The notes: generated by a model from the letters alone, not told the origin. A stretch of 64,000 nucleotides of DNA from Synergistaceae bacterium UBA5560 (GCA_002425685.1 DIMS01000068.1:3600-67599); one strand, 5' to 3'; shown: positions 39,814 to 49,216, counted from the first letter of the stretch. A program made the numbers and translations.

Positions 39814-41166
39814 ATGAACGGAACGATGCTTTCGAGGGAGGCCCGGGAGCCCTTTCTCCGGATGTTGCGGAGGCACACCTTCGTCACCGTGGGATGTACC
39901 GACCCCGTTGCGGTGGGACTTGCCGCCGCCGCCGCCTACCGTCTCACCGGCGGAAACGTGCGGCGCATCGTGGTGGAGATGGACCGCAACATCTATAAGG
40001 ACGCCATCTCCGTGGGCATCCCCGGGACCATGGAAATCGGTCTTCCCCTGGCGGTGGCCCTGGCAATTCTCCGGGGCGATCCCGACGAGGGGCTGCGCCT
40101 TCTCCGGGGTGTCACCGCGGACGACGTGGTCCGGGCGAAGGAGTGCGTGCAGGCCTGGCCCATGGAATTCCGTGCCGCCGGAGAGGAGCCTCCCATCTAC
40201 GTGAGGGCCCTCGTGGAGACCGACCGGGGGGTGGGGGAGGCGGTCATTCGGGGCGGACACGACCGTATCGTGGAGACGGTGACGAACGGCGTGCGCACCG
40301 TCCTCGCCCAGGAAGCGGCGGAGGACGACGGCGATCCGGATCTCCTCGACGTGGTCAGCGGCTGCAGCATGGAGGATCTTCTCCTCGCAGTGGAGTCCTT
40401 CGACATGGAGGAACTGGATTTCCTCGCCGAGGGAGTGGACATGAACCTCGCCGCGGCCAAAGCGGGGGAACGGGGTGGATGCGGTACCTCTTCGTCCCCG
40501 GTCGGGTTGGGGCTGGGGGCACAGTACGCGTTTCTCGCCCGGGAGAGCTTTCTTCGGGACGATCTCGTCAACCGGGTGAAGCGCAAGGTGGCCGCCGCCG
40601 CGGACGCCCGCATGGCAGGGTGCGACGTGCCCATTTTCGGCTGCTACGGCAGCGGCAATCACGGTATCACTCTCTTTCTCACCGTGGGGCTCGCGGCGCG
40701 CCATTACCAGGCATCCTGGGAGGCCACGAACCGGGCGCTCGCCCTCTCCCTGCTCATCGTGGGGGTCATCAAGAGCCGTACGGGCATACTCACGCCTCAT
40801 TGCGGCTGTGCGGTGGCGGCGGGAACGGGCGCCGCGGGAGGAATCGCCTGGCTTCAGGGCGGACGTGCCAGGGAGATCGAGAACGCGGTGCATCTCATGA
40901 TGGGCAATCTCACGGGCATGCTCTGCGACGGAGCCAAGTACGGCTGTGCTCTCAAGATGGCTACCTCGGCGGGCGCCGCCGTGGAGAGCGCCGCCATGGC
41001 GGCCCTGGGCGGAGCGTTTCTGCCCGAGCGGAACGGCATTGTGGGACGGAATTTTCAGCATTCCATGGACAACCTGCGCAAGATCACCGACGTGGGCATG
41101 CGCGATGTGGATCGGTCGGTGCTGGAGATCCTTCTCGATGGAGAGCCCTCGGAAGGGACGCGCTGA
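39814..41166 (+). CDS. L-cysteine desulfidase/UPF0597 family (CdsB/CyuA-like)
   Basis: Family members use a [4Fe-4S] cluster to remove H2S from L-cysteine (or ammonia from related amino acids), giving aminoacrylate, then pyruvate and ammonia. The 450-residue product has GCTDP with C28 near the N-terminus and the C-terminal Cys groups HCGC (about 329-331) and CDGAKYGC (about 371-378) expected for cluster binding. ATG 39814 follows AAAGGAT; it starts one base after the RidA stop. It completes a TRAP-RidA-desulfidase module for cysteine, serine or a close analogue. Confidence 0.9.
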   Translation: MNGTMLSREAREPFLRMLRRHTFVTVGCTDPVAVGLAAAAAYRLTGGNVRRIVVEMDRNIYKDAISVGIPGTMEIGLPLAVALAILRGDPDEGLRLLRGVTADDVVRAKECVQAWPMEFRAAGEEPPIYVRALVETDRGVGEAVIRGGHDRIVETVTNGVRTVLAQEAAEDDGDPDLLDVVSGCSMEDLLLAVESFDMEELDFLAEGVDMNLAAAKAGERGGCGTSSSPVGLGLGAQYAFLARESFLRDDLVNRVKRKVAAAADARMAGCDVPIFGCYGSGNHGITLFLTVGLAARHYQASWEATNRALALSLLIVGVIKSRTGILTPHCGCAVAAGTGAAGGIAWLQGGRAREIENAVHLMMGNLTGMLCDGAKYGCALKMATSAGAAVESAAMAALGGAFLPERNGIVGRNFQHSMDNLRKITDVGMRDVDRSVLEILLDGEPSEGTR

Positions 41167-41304
41167 GCTTTCCCCGAGGCGCGTCGGGAGGTTTTCCGCA
41201 AGGGCGGGTGTTGCCCCGCGCCGAACCCGCTTTTTCGGTGTGAGGGGCCCGGGGCTCCGGCAAAGGGACCGGAAGGAAAAAGGCCGGAGCACGGAAAGAA
41301 AAAA

Positions 41305-41349
41305 AGAGAGAGGGCTTTGAGCGGAATTTCCGCTCAAAGCCCTCTCTCT
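41305..41349. terminator. Bidirectional terminator between convergent genes
   Basis: A perfect 20-bp stem (41305-41324 with 41330-41349, loop AATTT). On the minus strand it is followed by TTTTTCTTTC-like sequence, making it a strong terminator for the M20 gene at 41404; on the plus strand it is followed by GTATACGTTTT and can serve the desulfidase gene. Confidence 0.92.
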
Positions 41350-41403
41350 GTATACGTTTTACTGCGGCTGTGGTGTCCACCCTTGCGTTCGCGGGTCGTT
41401 TTC

Positions 41404-42573
41404 TCAGGAGCCGCAGAACGTCAGAATGGTCTCCGCAAGAACTCCCGCCGTGGCGGCCACGGAGTCGAACTCCACGAACTCCTCCGCGCCGTGCAGGCCG
41501 TATCCCGTGGGGCCGAAGATGACCGTGGGAATGCCCGCCTCCGCCAGAAGGGCCGAGTCGAGCCAGCCGCTCATGCCGGAAAAGTCCGGAATGCGCCCGA
41601 GCACATGGGAGCAGGCTCCCCGGAGCGCTTCCACGATGGGAAGGGAAGGGTCCACCTCAAGGGGTGGCCGGGAGAAGAGAATCTCCAGGTTGGCCCGGAA
41701 GTTGTTGTCCCGGGAACGGATCTCCCGCAGGATTGTCTGGAGTTCCCGCTCCACCAGAGCGCTGTTCTCGCCGGGAAGCGTCCGTCGCTCCAGCTCGATG
41801 CGGCAGAAATCCGGATAGGTGGAGAGCTCACGCCCTCCCCGAATGGTCGAGGCGTGCACCGATGGTGCGCCCAGAAGAGGATGCGTCCGTTCCTTGAGGC
41901 GTTCTTCCAGCGCTTCCAGTTCGGCGAGGAATTTTCCCGCCTTCACGATGGCGTCCACGCCCTCCAGGGGACGGCTGCCGTGGGCGGCGACTCCCGCCAC
42001 GTCCACCCGTGCCCAGACGAACCCCTTGTGGGCCACGCAGACTCCGAGGTCCGTGGGCTCACAGACGATGCCCGCATCGGCCCGGACTGTCCGGAGCAAC
42101 ACTTCCGTTCCGAGGCTCGCGTACTCCTCGTCGGCGACGAAGCCGAGGATCACGTCGCCTTTCGGTCGCAGTCCCGCGTCCACAAGGGCTTTGACCGCCG
42201 CCAGCTGGGCGGCCACGCCTCCCTTCATGTCCATGGTGCCCCGACCGTAGAGGCGCCCGTCCCGATAGTCTCCGATAAAGGGCGGGATCGTCATGCCCTC
42301 GACGCCCACTGTGTCCGTGTGACCGTTCAGGAGGAGCGATCTGCCGCCTCCAGTACCGCGGAGGATGCCCACGGCGTTGTAGCGGGAGGGCGCGATCTCC
42401 GCGACCTCCACCTCCAGTCCCAGGGCGGTCATGCGTTCTCCGAGCCAAGCGGCGATATCCGCCTCGCCACGCCCTCCGGGGACCAGGGAGGGGTTTACTG
42501 AGTCGATGGCGACCATGGCACGCAACGTGTCGAAGAGGTTTCCCTTGTCGATGACAGGAGCGTTCGCGGACAT
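41404..42573 (-). CDS. M20 family deacylase/peptidase (ArgE/DapE type)
   Basis: The 389-residue product has LLLNGHTDTVGVEGM (about 80-94), YGRGTMDMKGGVAAQLAAVK (about 109), DEEYASLGTE (about 147) and the C-terminal GYGLHGAEEFVE, a complete M20 two-metal site with dimerisation lid between. Likely substrates are N-acyl amino acids such as acetylornithine or succinyl-diaminopimelate analogues; it is a separate gene from the M20 at 31970 with modest similarity. It stands alone on the minus strand between a terminator and a 270-base gap. Confidence 0.9.
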   Translation of the reverse strand: MSANAPVIDKGNLFDTLRAMVAIDSVNPSLVPGGRGEADIAAWLGERMTALGLEVEVAEIAPSRYNAVGILRGTGGGRSLLLNGHTDTVGVEGMTIPPFIGDYRDGRLYGRGTMDMKGGVAAQLAAVKALVDAGLRPKGDVILGFVADEEYASLGTEVLLRTVRADAGIVCEPTDLGVCVAHKGFVWARVDVAGVAAHGSRPLEGVDAIVKAGKFLAELEALEERLKERTHPLLGAPSVHASTIRGGRELSTYPDFCRIELERRTLPGENSALVERELQTILREIRSRDNNFRANLEILFSRPPLEVDPSLPIVEALRGACSHVLGRIPDFSGMSGWLDSALLAEAGIPTVIFGPTGYGLHGAEEFVEFDSVAATAGVLAETILTFCGS

Positions 42574-42843
42574 CGGATCAAGTCCTTTCCTTCTCGGAAT
42601 GATGCGGGGCGAAAGAATGCCCCCGACAACGCCTCCTGTGCAGTATAGCGAATCGGTGCCCGTTCGGCATGCGCTCCCGAGAAAGGCGGAATACTCCGAT
42701 TAGAGAAAAGATTCTTGTTGCCGATGAATCACATGTTTCCTTCGGTTTTTTGCGATACTTTTTCATTTTTTCTCAAGAAAAAGCGCACGATCCATGAAAT
42801 TTTTCAAAATCAGTCGCTGATCCGGAGGCGTGGTGTCGTTCTT

Positions 42844-43434
42844 TCAGCGTCGTTCCCGCCAGTCCCCGTATTCCATGTACACCCGGGTTCTGTCCGCCAC
42901 GGTCTTTCCGCAGAGGCGTTCCACCAGGTACAGCGACAGATCGATGCCCGCGGAGATTCCTTCGGAGGTGCAGATCCGTCCGTTGTCGGTAAAGCGAAGA
43001 TCCTCCCGGATGATCGCTCGGGGAGCGACCTCGCGGAGCCTGGGAAGAACCTCGTGGTGCGTGGTGGCTTCCAGACCGTCCAGAAGCCCTGCCGCGCCGA
43101 GGATGCACGCGCCGGAGCAGACCGAGAAGGTGAGTTCGCACCGCGCTGTAACATCACGTACCCAGGCGAGGACGTTTTCCTTGCGCATCTCCGCCTTTGA
43201 TCCCGCGCCTCCCGGCACTACGAGCACATCCACGGGGGGATGGTCGGCAATCCCGCAGTCCGCAAGAACCCGGAGTCCGTTCACGGCCCGGACGACCCGG
43301 GTGGTCTCGCCGATGGTGAGGACCTTGAAGAGGGTCCAGCCGCTCAATTCGCCCGTCACGGCAAACACCTCGAAGGGACCGGCGAAATCCAGCACTTCCA
43401 TGTCATCGAAAACGTAGATTCCAACTGTGCGCAT
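42844..43434 (-). CDS. DJ-1/PfpI family protein
   Basis: The 196-residue product has the DJ-1 fold: MRTVGIYVFDDMEVLDFAGP, the Glu in GPFEVF, LVVPGGAG, and the nucleophile C106 in SVCSGACILGAAGLL. Family members include chaperones, isocyanide hydratases and the sensor domains of AraC-type activators; this one lacks any DNA-binding part. ATG 43434 is backed by GGGAGG. Function not assignable beyond family. Confidence 0.88.
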   Translation of the reverse strand: MRTVGIYVFDDMEVLDFAGPFEVFAVTGELSGWTLFKVLTIGETTRVVRAVNGLRVLADCGIADHPPVDVLVVPGGAGSKAEMRKENVLAWVRDVTARCELTFSVCSGACILGAAGLLDGLEATTHHEVLPRLREVAPRAIIREDLRFTDNGRICTSEGISAGIDLSLYLVERLCGKTVADRTRVYMEYGDWRERR

Positions 43435-43769
43435 TTTTTTCCTCCCTCTCTTGCGTCGGGCGCCCTCTCCGGGACGCCCCTCCGGAATGTCGTGGTGCCG
43501 TGCCCTAGGTGCCTGGTGGTGTGGAAAGGAAACGTCGTTCCCGTGCCCGTTTGCCCGGAGAACGAGGGTCTCGGCGGGAAGGCGGGAGCATCGGCCTGAA
43601 ACGTCGTCTCCGTCCGCTTGCCTGGAGAACGAGGGGGTTGCGAAGAGCCTTCCGCATCGGAGAAGCTCCCTTTGCCGGGGATTTTCGTGTGCTTCCGCGC
43701 TTTTCGGGAGCGCGGCGTTCTTCTCCGGGGGCAGTGGTGGTGCGCGCAGCACCGCCGGTTCGGACGGTC
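43435..43769. repeat. Intergenic region with two ~40-base direct repeats
   Basis: The 335-base gap between the APC permease and DJ-1 genes has no supported gene. Two imperfect direct repeats lie at 43529-43568 and 43598-43635; both start GAAACGTCGT and end GGAGAACGAGGG. They are 69 bases apart. Their role is unknown. Confidence 0.6.
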
Positions 43770-45050
43770 TCATCGGATGGCCTGTGCCTCGGCAGGTGTT
43801 TTTAGGCGCCGTTCCGCGGCGACGGTGCCGAGAACGAGGAGCAGCACCACGAGAAGAACCCATTTGGGGGAGAAGGCGAAGATGGCGAAGAACGCTCCGG
43901 CGAGGAGCAGGGAGCAGGCCTTCGCCGTCGGGGAAGGGAGCAGTTTCGCCCCCGCGAGGACGGCGAGCCCGGCATTGCAGATCAGGAAGGCGTTGGCGAC
44001 TTCCACCGCGCCTTCGAGGGAAAAGAGCCCCTGCCCCTGTACAAAGAGGACGATGCCGTGACAGGCCGCGAGAAAGAGCACCGCCGAAGCGGGAGCACCC
44101 AGGGCGTTCTTTCGGGCGAAGAGGCGGGGAAGGTGCCCTTCCTCGCCCTGGGCGAGGAGCAGGCGCGCTACGCCTCCCACGAACATGATGTAGGTGCAGC
44201 CGCAGAGGAGAAGCGCCAGGATGCCCAAAAGCGGCGCGGCGGCGGTGCCGAAGAGCGGCTCAAGGATGGCCGCCATGGTCAGGGGGGTTCCGGCATGCTG
44301 CGGGACCGCGAACTGAAGTGCTCCCACCGCGGTGCCGTAGATCACCGCCACCGCGAGGAAGGCGAGCGTCACCGCCCTCGGGACGGTGCGGCGGGGGGTT
44401 GCGATCTCCGGTGTGTAGTTGCCGAGGATCTCCCAGCCGATGATGGCCCAGAAGAGAAGGAGCAGCAGCGATCCGAAGGACGACGGATCGGCGGCGGCCG
44501 CCGCGTCCAGCGTGCGTTCCAGGATCTGCGTGTCCGGGGCGGTGGCCAAGGCATAGGCGCCGCCGGCGACGAGGATTCCCGCGACGAAGGTGGACGCCCA
44601 GAAGGAAAGGCTCCCTACGAAGGAGATGTTGCAGAGCAGAACGCCCGCGCACAGGGCGAGGAGAAGCGCCGAAATCATTCCCGGGGCTCCCAAAAGGCCC
44701 GGGAGGATCGGTGCGAGATAGCGCTCCGCCGTGCGGAGCACCGCCGTCGGGCCGAAGCAGACGGCGATGGTGAGGAACCAGGCGCAGAGGTTTCGCAGGG
44801 GCATTCCGAAGGCCACCCGAACGGCTCCGACGAGGCCGTCGCTTCCGGGGTAGCGGATCGCCAGCGCTCCCGTGATCCAGGCGAAGAGCCCCATGAGGAC
44901 CAGTGTGACCCCCCAGGCGAGGATAGCCGGGTCTCCCACCCGCTCCAGCGCGAGCGGGGGGAGCAGGATGATTCCCGATCCGAGCACCGGGCCCACGAGA
45001 AGCCCGCTCAGTGACAGCGCGTTCAGGCGCCGTGAGGATGTTTCCTTCAT
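43770..45050 (-). CDS. APC family amino acid permease
   Basis: The 426-residue protein has about twelve hydrophobic segments and the APC N-terminal signature SGLLVGPVLGSGIILLPPLA (about 14-33), then AFLAVAVIYGTAVGALQFAV. The C-terminus is shorter than in many APC carriers. ATG 45050 follows GGAGGTGG. It diverges from a LysR gene, which probably regulates it. An amino acid or amine is the likely substrate. Confidence 0.9.
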   Translation of the reverse strand: MKETSSRRLNALSLSGLLVGPVLGSGIILLPPLALERVGDPAILAWGVTLVLMGLFAWITGALAIRYPGSDGLVGAVRVAFGMPLRNLCAWFLTIAVCFGPTAVLRTAERYLAPILPGLLGAPGMISALLLALCAGVLLCNISFVGSLSFWASTFVAGILVAGGAYALATAPDTQILERTLDAAAAADPSSFGSLLLLLFWAIIGWEILGNYTPEIATPRRTVPRAVTLAFLAVAVIYGTAVGALQFAVPQHAGTPLTMAAILEPLFGTAAAPLLGILALLLCGCTYIMFVGGVARLLLAQGEEGHLPRLFARKNALGAPASAVLFLAACHGIVLFVQGQGLFSLEGAVEVANAFLICNAGLAVLAGAKLLPSPTAKACSLLLAGAFFAIFAFSPKWVLLVVLLLVLGTVAAERRLKTPAEAQAIR

Positions 45051-45177
45051 GTCGGTCCACCTCCGAATAGTGTGCGCTTCCCTCTTCGGAAGCGTTGTCA
45101 CTATACGGGATAGGGTTCGATTGGTAAAATTGAACATAATGATAAGAGCCATCGAAAAAACCGATGCTTTGGCGAGT

Positions 45178-45228
45178 GCCGTCGGGAGTGGAGTTCTTCG
45201 GGAGGACAAGCTCTCCACTCCCGACGGC
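45178..45228. repeat. 16-bp inverted repeat in the lysR leader
   Basis: GCCGTCGGGAGTGGAG (45178-45193) is perfectly repeated in inverted form at 45213-45228, separated by 19 bases. It lies 84 bases before the LysR start and about 130 bases upstream of the APC start. It could be an mRNA hairpin in the lysR leader or an operator; no U-run follows. Confidence 0.7.
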
Positions 45229-45311
45229 GGGCCTCCGGCATGTCTGCCGCCGGGCGCCGGAGCGGGAGGGGATTTCCGGGAACGGGAGACAGAAAGGACG
45301 GAGAAGCGGTC

Positions 45312-46205
45312 ATGGACACACGTTATGTCGCCACGTTTCGCAAGGTCGCCGCACTGGGGGGATTCACCCGTGCGGCGGAGCAGCTCGGGTACACCCAGTC
45401 CACTGTTTCCACCCAGATTCAGGCTCTGGAGGAAGAGGTCGGCCTGCCCCTCTTCGAGCGGTCCGGGCGCCGGGTGCTCCTCACCTCCGCAGGAAAACGT
45501 TTTCTGCGCTACGCCGAGGAAATGATGGCCCTGGAGGAACGCATCCGGAACATGGCCGGCGAGGAAGGGAAAATTCACGGAGAACTCGCCATCGCCGCGG
45601 GAGAATCCGTCACGGTGTACCGGTTGAACGGTGTCCTGGAGACCTACCGGCGAAGCTTTCCGGGGGTTTCTCTGAGCCTCCGCAACTCCCAGTGTCCTAT
45701 CATGATCGACTGGCTTCGCCGGGGCGAGACGGACCTGGTGGTGCTCATCTCCCAGCCCGTGCGACTGCCCGATCTGGAGGTGGTCACCCTCGTGGAGGAA
45801 CCCATGCTCTTCGTCGCCGCCGCGGGAACGGACGAGGACCTTCTGGAGCGCGCTCTGGCGGCACGGCGCCTCGATGCCTGCCTCATCGTCACCGAGCAGG
45901 GGTGCAGTTATCGCCTCTTCATGGAGCATTTCTTCCGCGAGCGGGGCATTCTGCCGGACAAACAGATGGAATTCTGGAGCATGGAGGCCATCAAGCGCTG
46001 CGTCGAGAGCGGCCTTGGAATTTCCTTTCTTCCCCGCATGGCCGTTCGGGAGGAACTTGCCTCGGGACGCATGGTGGCGCTCCGGTGCGATGCCGAGCTG
46101 GAGCGTTTCGTCACCCAGATCGCCTGGCGGCGCAACGGGTGGATGTCTCCGGCGGCGAAGGAGTTCGCCCGCATCTGCATCGACGCCGCCCGGGAATGGC
46201 AGTGA
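45312..46205 (+). CDS. LysR-type transcriptional regulator
   Basis: The 297-residue product has the LysR helix-turn-helix at residues 1-60 (FRKVAALGGFTRAAEQLGYT, STVSTQIQALEEEVG) and a substrate-binding domain from about 90. It is divergent from the APC permease gene, 261 bases apart, the normal layout for a regulator of that transporter. ATG 45312 has GGACGGAG upstream. Confidence 0.93.
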   Translation: MDTRYVATFRKVAALGGFTRAAEQLGYTQSTVSTQIQALEEEVGLPLFERSGRRVLLTSAGKRFLRYAEEMMALEERIRNMAGEEGKIHGELAIAAGESVTVYRLNGVLETYRRSFPGVSLSLRNSQCPIMIDWLRRGETDLVVLISQPVRLPDLEVVTLVEEPMLFVAAAGTDEDLLERALAARRLDACLIVTEQGCSYRLFMEHFFRERGILPDKQMEFWSMEAIKRCVESGLGISFLPRMAVREELASGRMVALRCDAELERFVTQIAWRRNGWMSPAAKEFARICIDAAREWQ

Positions 46206-46688
46206 CGCCAAGGCGGATGTTTTCGGGGACGCGGAATGCACTCTGTCCCGGCACTCTTGTGCGCATGGACTCGCATCCTTGATGACCGAGGCTCCGGGGC
46301 CGCCTGCTACAACGTCCTTGTGTACATGGGCTCACTGATAGCCGTGTTGATGCTTCGTGCCCGGAGCAACACGATACCCCTGCGCGCATGGGGCAGGCAT
46401 TGGTGGAACTCACCGGCTCCAGCCCGGGAGACGGAACCCTTGTATGTCCGGGGCGGGATTACCACCGCTCCTCGGGAAACCCGTTCATCGTCAAGGTGAA
46501 GCAGAGGCCGATCTCCATCACGGGCTCGAAAGTCTTGGGAGGGACATGCCTCTCCAGGATACCGCGTCGGACTCCGCCGCCGGGTGGAGCCGTAGGGTTT
46601 GCGTCTCTTTCATGGAAAGCGTATGGAGCAGGGGGGCGGTTTGGATCACTACCCAGGGAGAGCGAGGATCTCGTCAAGGAGGAACGAC
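46206..46688. other. Unexplained 480-base region rich in potential RNA hairpins
   Basis: No gene family can be recognised on either strand. Strong hairpins are possible on the plus strand: GTGTTG with CAACAC around GCTTCG/CGGAGC (about 46342-46371), CCCC-TGCGCGCA-TGGGG (about 46377-46394), GGTG/CACC and CTCC/GGGAG just after. Composition is less G+C-rich than the flanking genes. It may hold a structured RNA, a decayed element or a long leader of the response regulator gene. Confidence 0.4.
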
Positions 46689-47339
46689 ATGGCTGTTTCG
46701 GTTCTGCTCGCGGATGATCATCCCCTCACTCGTTCCGGAATCGCCGCGTTTCTTCGGGAACAGGCTCCGGAACTGGAACTGGTCGGAGAGGCCGAGGACG
46801 GTGCCGAGGCGTGGCGCCTTCTCGTCGCCACCCGGCCCCAGATAGCGCTTCTGGACATTCGAATGCCCGGGGAGGACGGCATCGCCCTGGCCCGAAAGCT
46901 TCGCGCCGAGGGAGTTCCCACCCGGGCGATCATGCTCACCGCCTACAACGCCCAGGGGTACGTGCTCGCGGCGCTCGCCGCAGGGGCAAAGGGTTTCGTG
47001 GTCAAGTCATCGGCGGTGAAGGAGCTGCAGCGGGCCATCGACGTGGTGATGAGCGGCGGCATTTACCTCGACTCCCAGATCTCCCGCGTGGTGGGCGCGG
47101 GAGAGGTGCTGGTGGAGTCTCTCACGGAGCGGGAGCGGGAGGTGTTGCTCCTCGCCTCCCGGGGGCTCTCCATGAAAGAGACGGGAGCGGTGCTCCATAT
47201 TACGGAGCGCACTGTCCAGGCCCATCTCGGGTCCGCCTACGGCAAGCTTGGGGCGAAGAACAAAACCGAGGCGCTTCTTCTGGCGATCAAGCACGGCATG
47301 CTGCTTCTGGACGAGCTGCTGGAGGACGGGGAGCCGTGA
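46689..47339 (+). CDS. NarL/LuxR-type response regulator
   Basis: The 216-residue product has a receiver domain (1-120; acidic DD near residue 9-10, phospho-acceptor Asp in ALLDIRMPG near 54, Lys in FVVKSS near 103) and a LuxR/NarL helix-turn-helix (about 148-205: LTEREREVLLLASRGLSMKE, ITERTVQAHLGSAYGKLGAK). ATG 46689 follows AAGGAGG. It overlaps the sensor kinase gene that follows, forming a two-component pair. Confidence 0.94.
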   Translation: MAVSVLLADDHPLTRSGIAAFLREQAPELELVGEAEDGAEAWRLLVATRPQIALLDIRMPGEDGIALARKLRAEGVPTRAIMLTAYNAQGYVLAALAAGAKGFVVKSSAVKELQRAIDVVMSGGIYLDSQISRVVGAGEVLVESLTEREREVLLLASRGLSMKETGAVLHITERTVQAHLGSAYGKLGAKNKTEALLLAIKHGMLLLDELLEDGEP

Positions 47340-48913
47340 GGCGGCACCTGCTCCTGATCCTTTCCTTCTGGGTGGCGCTGCCCATGTTCGTGGTCTTCGC
47401 CCTCTCGGGAATCGCCCTCATGCGACAGAAGCAGGCCGTGGAGTCCCTCGCGGCGACCTACGCGGGGAATCTCGCGGAGAGCATCGCCGCCTCCTGGAAG
47501 GACAACCAGGCCGACCTGCAGAACGGCTCCGGAGGACGGGGGCATGCGGTCGGTCCCGGAACGGAATCGCCCCCGAGAGGCGAGCAGCCCCGCCCTCCCG
47601 AGATTTCCCCCGGCGGGGAGTCGCTTGTCCCGCCTCCGGAGTCGCATTCCTCCATGCCCCTGCGCATGCGGGAGATGATGGAGCGGCGGCGGCAGGAGCG
47701 CCTTTTCACCGAGGGACTTCCCGTTCCCGGGTGGGTTGCCCTGGCGACGATGGATGGGCGCTTCCTGCGGGGATCGCCCGGGGCCGCCGAGGCGTTTCCC
47801 GCCGTGGCGGAGCACCTCCGGTCGCTGCCGAAGGACCAGGTCCCCCCTTCAACCCCCACCCGGATCCGGAGTGTATCGCGGGAGCGTTTCACCGTCGCGT
47901 TTGCCTCCCCGGAGGACGGGCGGTTCGTCATCGTGGTCGCCGTGTCGGTCCCTCGCATGCTCGGGCCTCTGGGGCACCAGGGAACGCTCTGGGCCGTGCT
48001 GGTGCTGGCCATGGCCGCGCTGGGGCTGGTGGCGGTGTGGTTTCAGTGGCGGTGGCTCGTTCTGCCCCTGCGCCGTCAGGCCGGACAGGTGAAGGAACTG
48101 CGCTGGGGAGAGGAGCGGCTCGCCCCGCCCCGGGGTTTTCTCGTCGAGGAAATGCACGACCTCGGAGAGGCTCTTTCACTCCTCTCCGGTGCGGCGGTGG
48201 AAAAGGAGGAACTGCAGCACCGCTACGTGGGTGACATCCTCGCGGCTCAGGAGGAAGAGCGGAGCCGCATCGCCCGGGATCTCCACGACGGCCCCCTGCA
48301 GATCGTCTCCTCCCTGATCCAGCGGGTGCAGCTCGCCCGTCTCGCCGGGAGCGCTCGGAAGGCCGAGGCGCCCTTGGGGAACGATGTGCCCTTCGCGGAC
48401 GCCCGGGAGGAGCATCTTGCCCGGGCCGAGGACGCCGCCGGCTTTGCCCTGGCGGAGCTGCGGGGGATCTGCGATGCTCTTTCTCCGCCATGGATCGATC
48501 TGGGGTTGCTTCAGGCCATGGAAGAACTGGGGAATCGTCTTGCCCGGAGCTTCGGCGTGACCGTGACGGTGACGGGCGAGGGCGTTCCCGACTGTTCGAG
48601 GGATCACGTGCTCGCCCTCTTCCGGATCTTTCAGGAGGGGGTGGCCAATGCGGTGCGCCATGGCGGTGCGACGCACCTGTGGCTGCATCTCGCGGGCGTG
48701 GAAGAGGGTGTGTTTTTCGAGCTTCGGGACGACGGTTCGGGTGTTCCCGGCGGTCTCGATCCGGAAAAACTCCGCGCCGCGGGGCATCGTGGGGTGGTGG
48801 GCATGATGGAGCGGGTCGCCTTTTTCGGCGGCACTTTTTCCCTTGTCGCCGCTCCCGAGGGGGGAAGCGTGCTGCAGGTCCTTCTTCCCGGAGGAAACAG
48901 GGGGAGGATCTAG
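47336..48913 (+). CDS. NarX/DegS-type sensor histidine kinase
   Basis: The 525-residue kinase has a membrane segment near the N-terminus, a Pro-rich periplasmic sensor region (about 60-215), a second membrane segment (about 220-240), a HisKA_3 dimerisation domain with the phospho-acceptor His in RIARDLHDGPLQ (about 316) and a HATPase_c domain with DDGSGVPGG. GTG 47336 overlaps the response regulator stop. The long Pro/Arg-rich periplasmic insert carries no familiar ligand-binding fold, so the signal is unknown. Confidence 0.92.
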   Translation: MRRHLLLILSFWVALPMFVVFALSGIALMRQKQAVESLAATYAGNLAESIAASWKDNQADLQNGSGGRGHAVGPGTESPPRGEQPRPPEISPGGESLVPPPESHSSMPLRMREMMERRRQERLFTEGLPVPGWVALATMDGRFLRGSPGAAEAFPAVAEHLRSLPKDQVPPSTPTRIRSVSRERFTVAFASPEDGRFVIVVAVSVPRMLGPLGHQGTLWAVLVLAMAALGLVAVWFQWRWLVLPLRRQAGQVKELRWGEERLAPPRGFLVEEMHDLGEALSLLSGAAVEKEELQHRYVGDILAAQEEERSRIARDLHDGPLQIVSSLIQRVQLARLAGSARKAEAPLGNDVPFADAREEHLARAEDAAGFALAELRGICDALSPPWIDLGLLQAMEELGNRLARSFGVTVTVTGEGVPDCSRDHVLALFRIFQEGVANAVRHGGATHLWLHLAGVEEGVFFELRDDGSGVPGGLDPEKLRAAGHRGVVGMMERVAFFGGTFSLVAAPEGGSVLQVLLPGGNRGRI

Positions 48914-49216
48914 CGGAAAGGGGACGGGCGAGGTGCTCCTCAGAGCGCCTCTTTGTTTCCGGGACATGTCCCGGGAGTGCAAGAGCAAGGCCCTTGCACC
49001 GTATCCTTGCGTGAGTCCGGGGTTTCTTTTCTCTCCGGGGAACGTGGAAGCGCGATCTCCCCTCACTCCGGCAGAATCCGGAAAAGGTTTTCCTCCCGGA
49101 GGAGGGGCGGGACTCGGGGGCACCGGTGTCGGACCGGTTTCCGACGGTTGTTCCTGCCTTTTCGGAGGTCCCCGGCGGAACGGGGTAGGGTGTTGCCTTC
49201 AGGAAAAATCTTCCCG
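48914..49216. other. Gap between convergent genes
   Basis: No gene is supported. A perfect 16-base palindrome CCGGGACATGTCCCGG lies at 48959-48974 and may form part of a terminator, but no U-run follows it. Confidence 0.4.

Noticed and set aside
46206..46688. Group II intron, tmRNA, SRP RNA, RNase P RNA or tRNA
   Set aside because: None of the conserved cores (domain V, tRNA T-loop, RNase P or SRP motifs) could be matched; the region is left unexplained.
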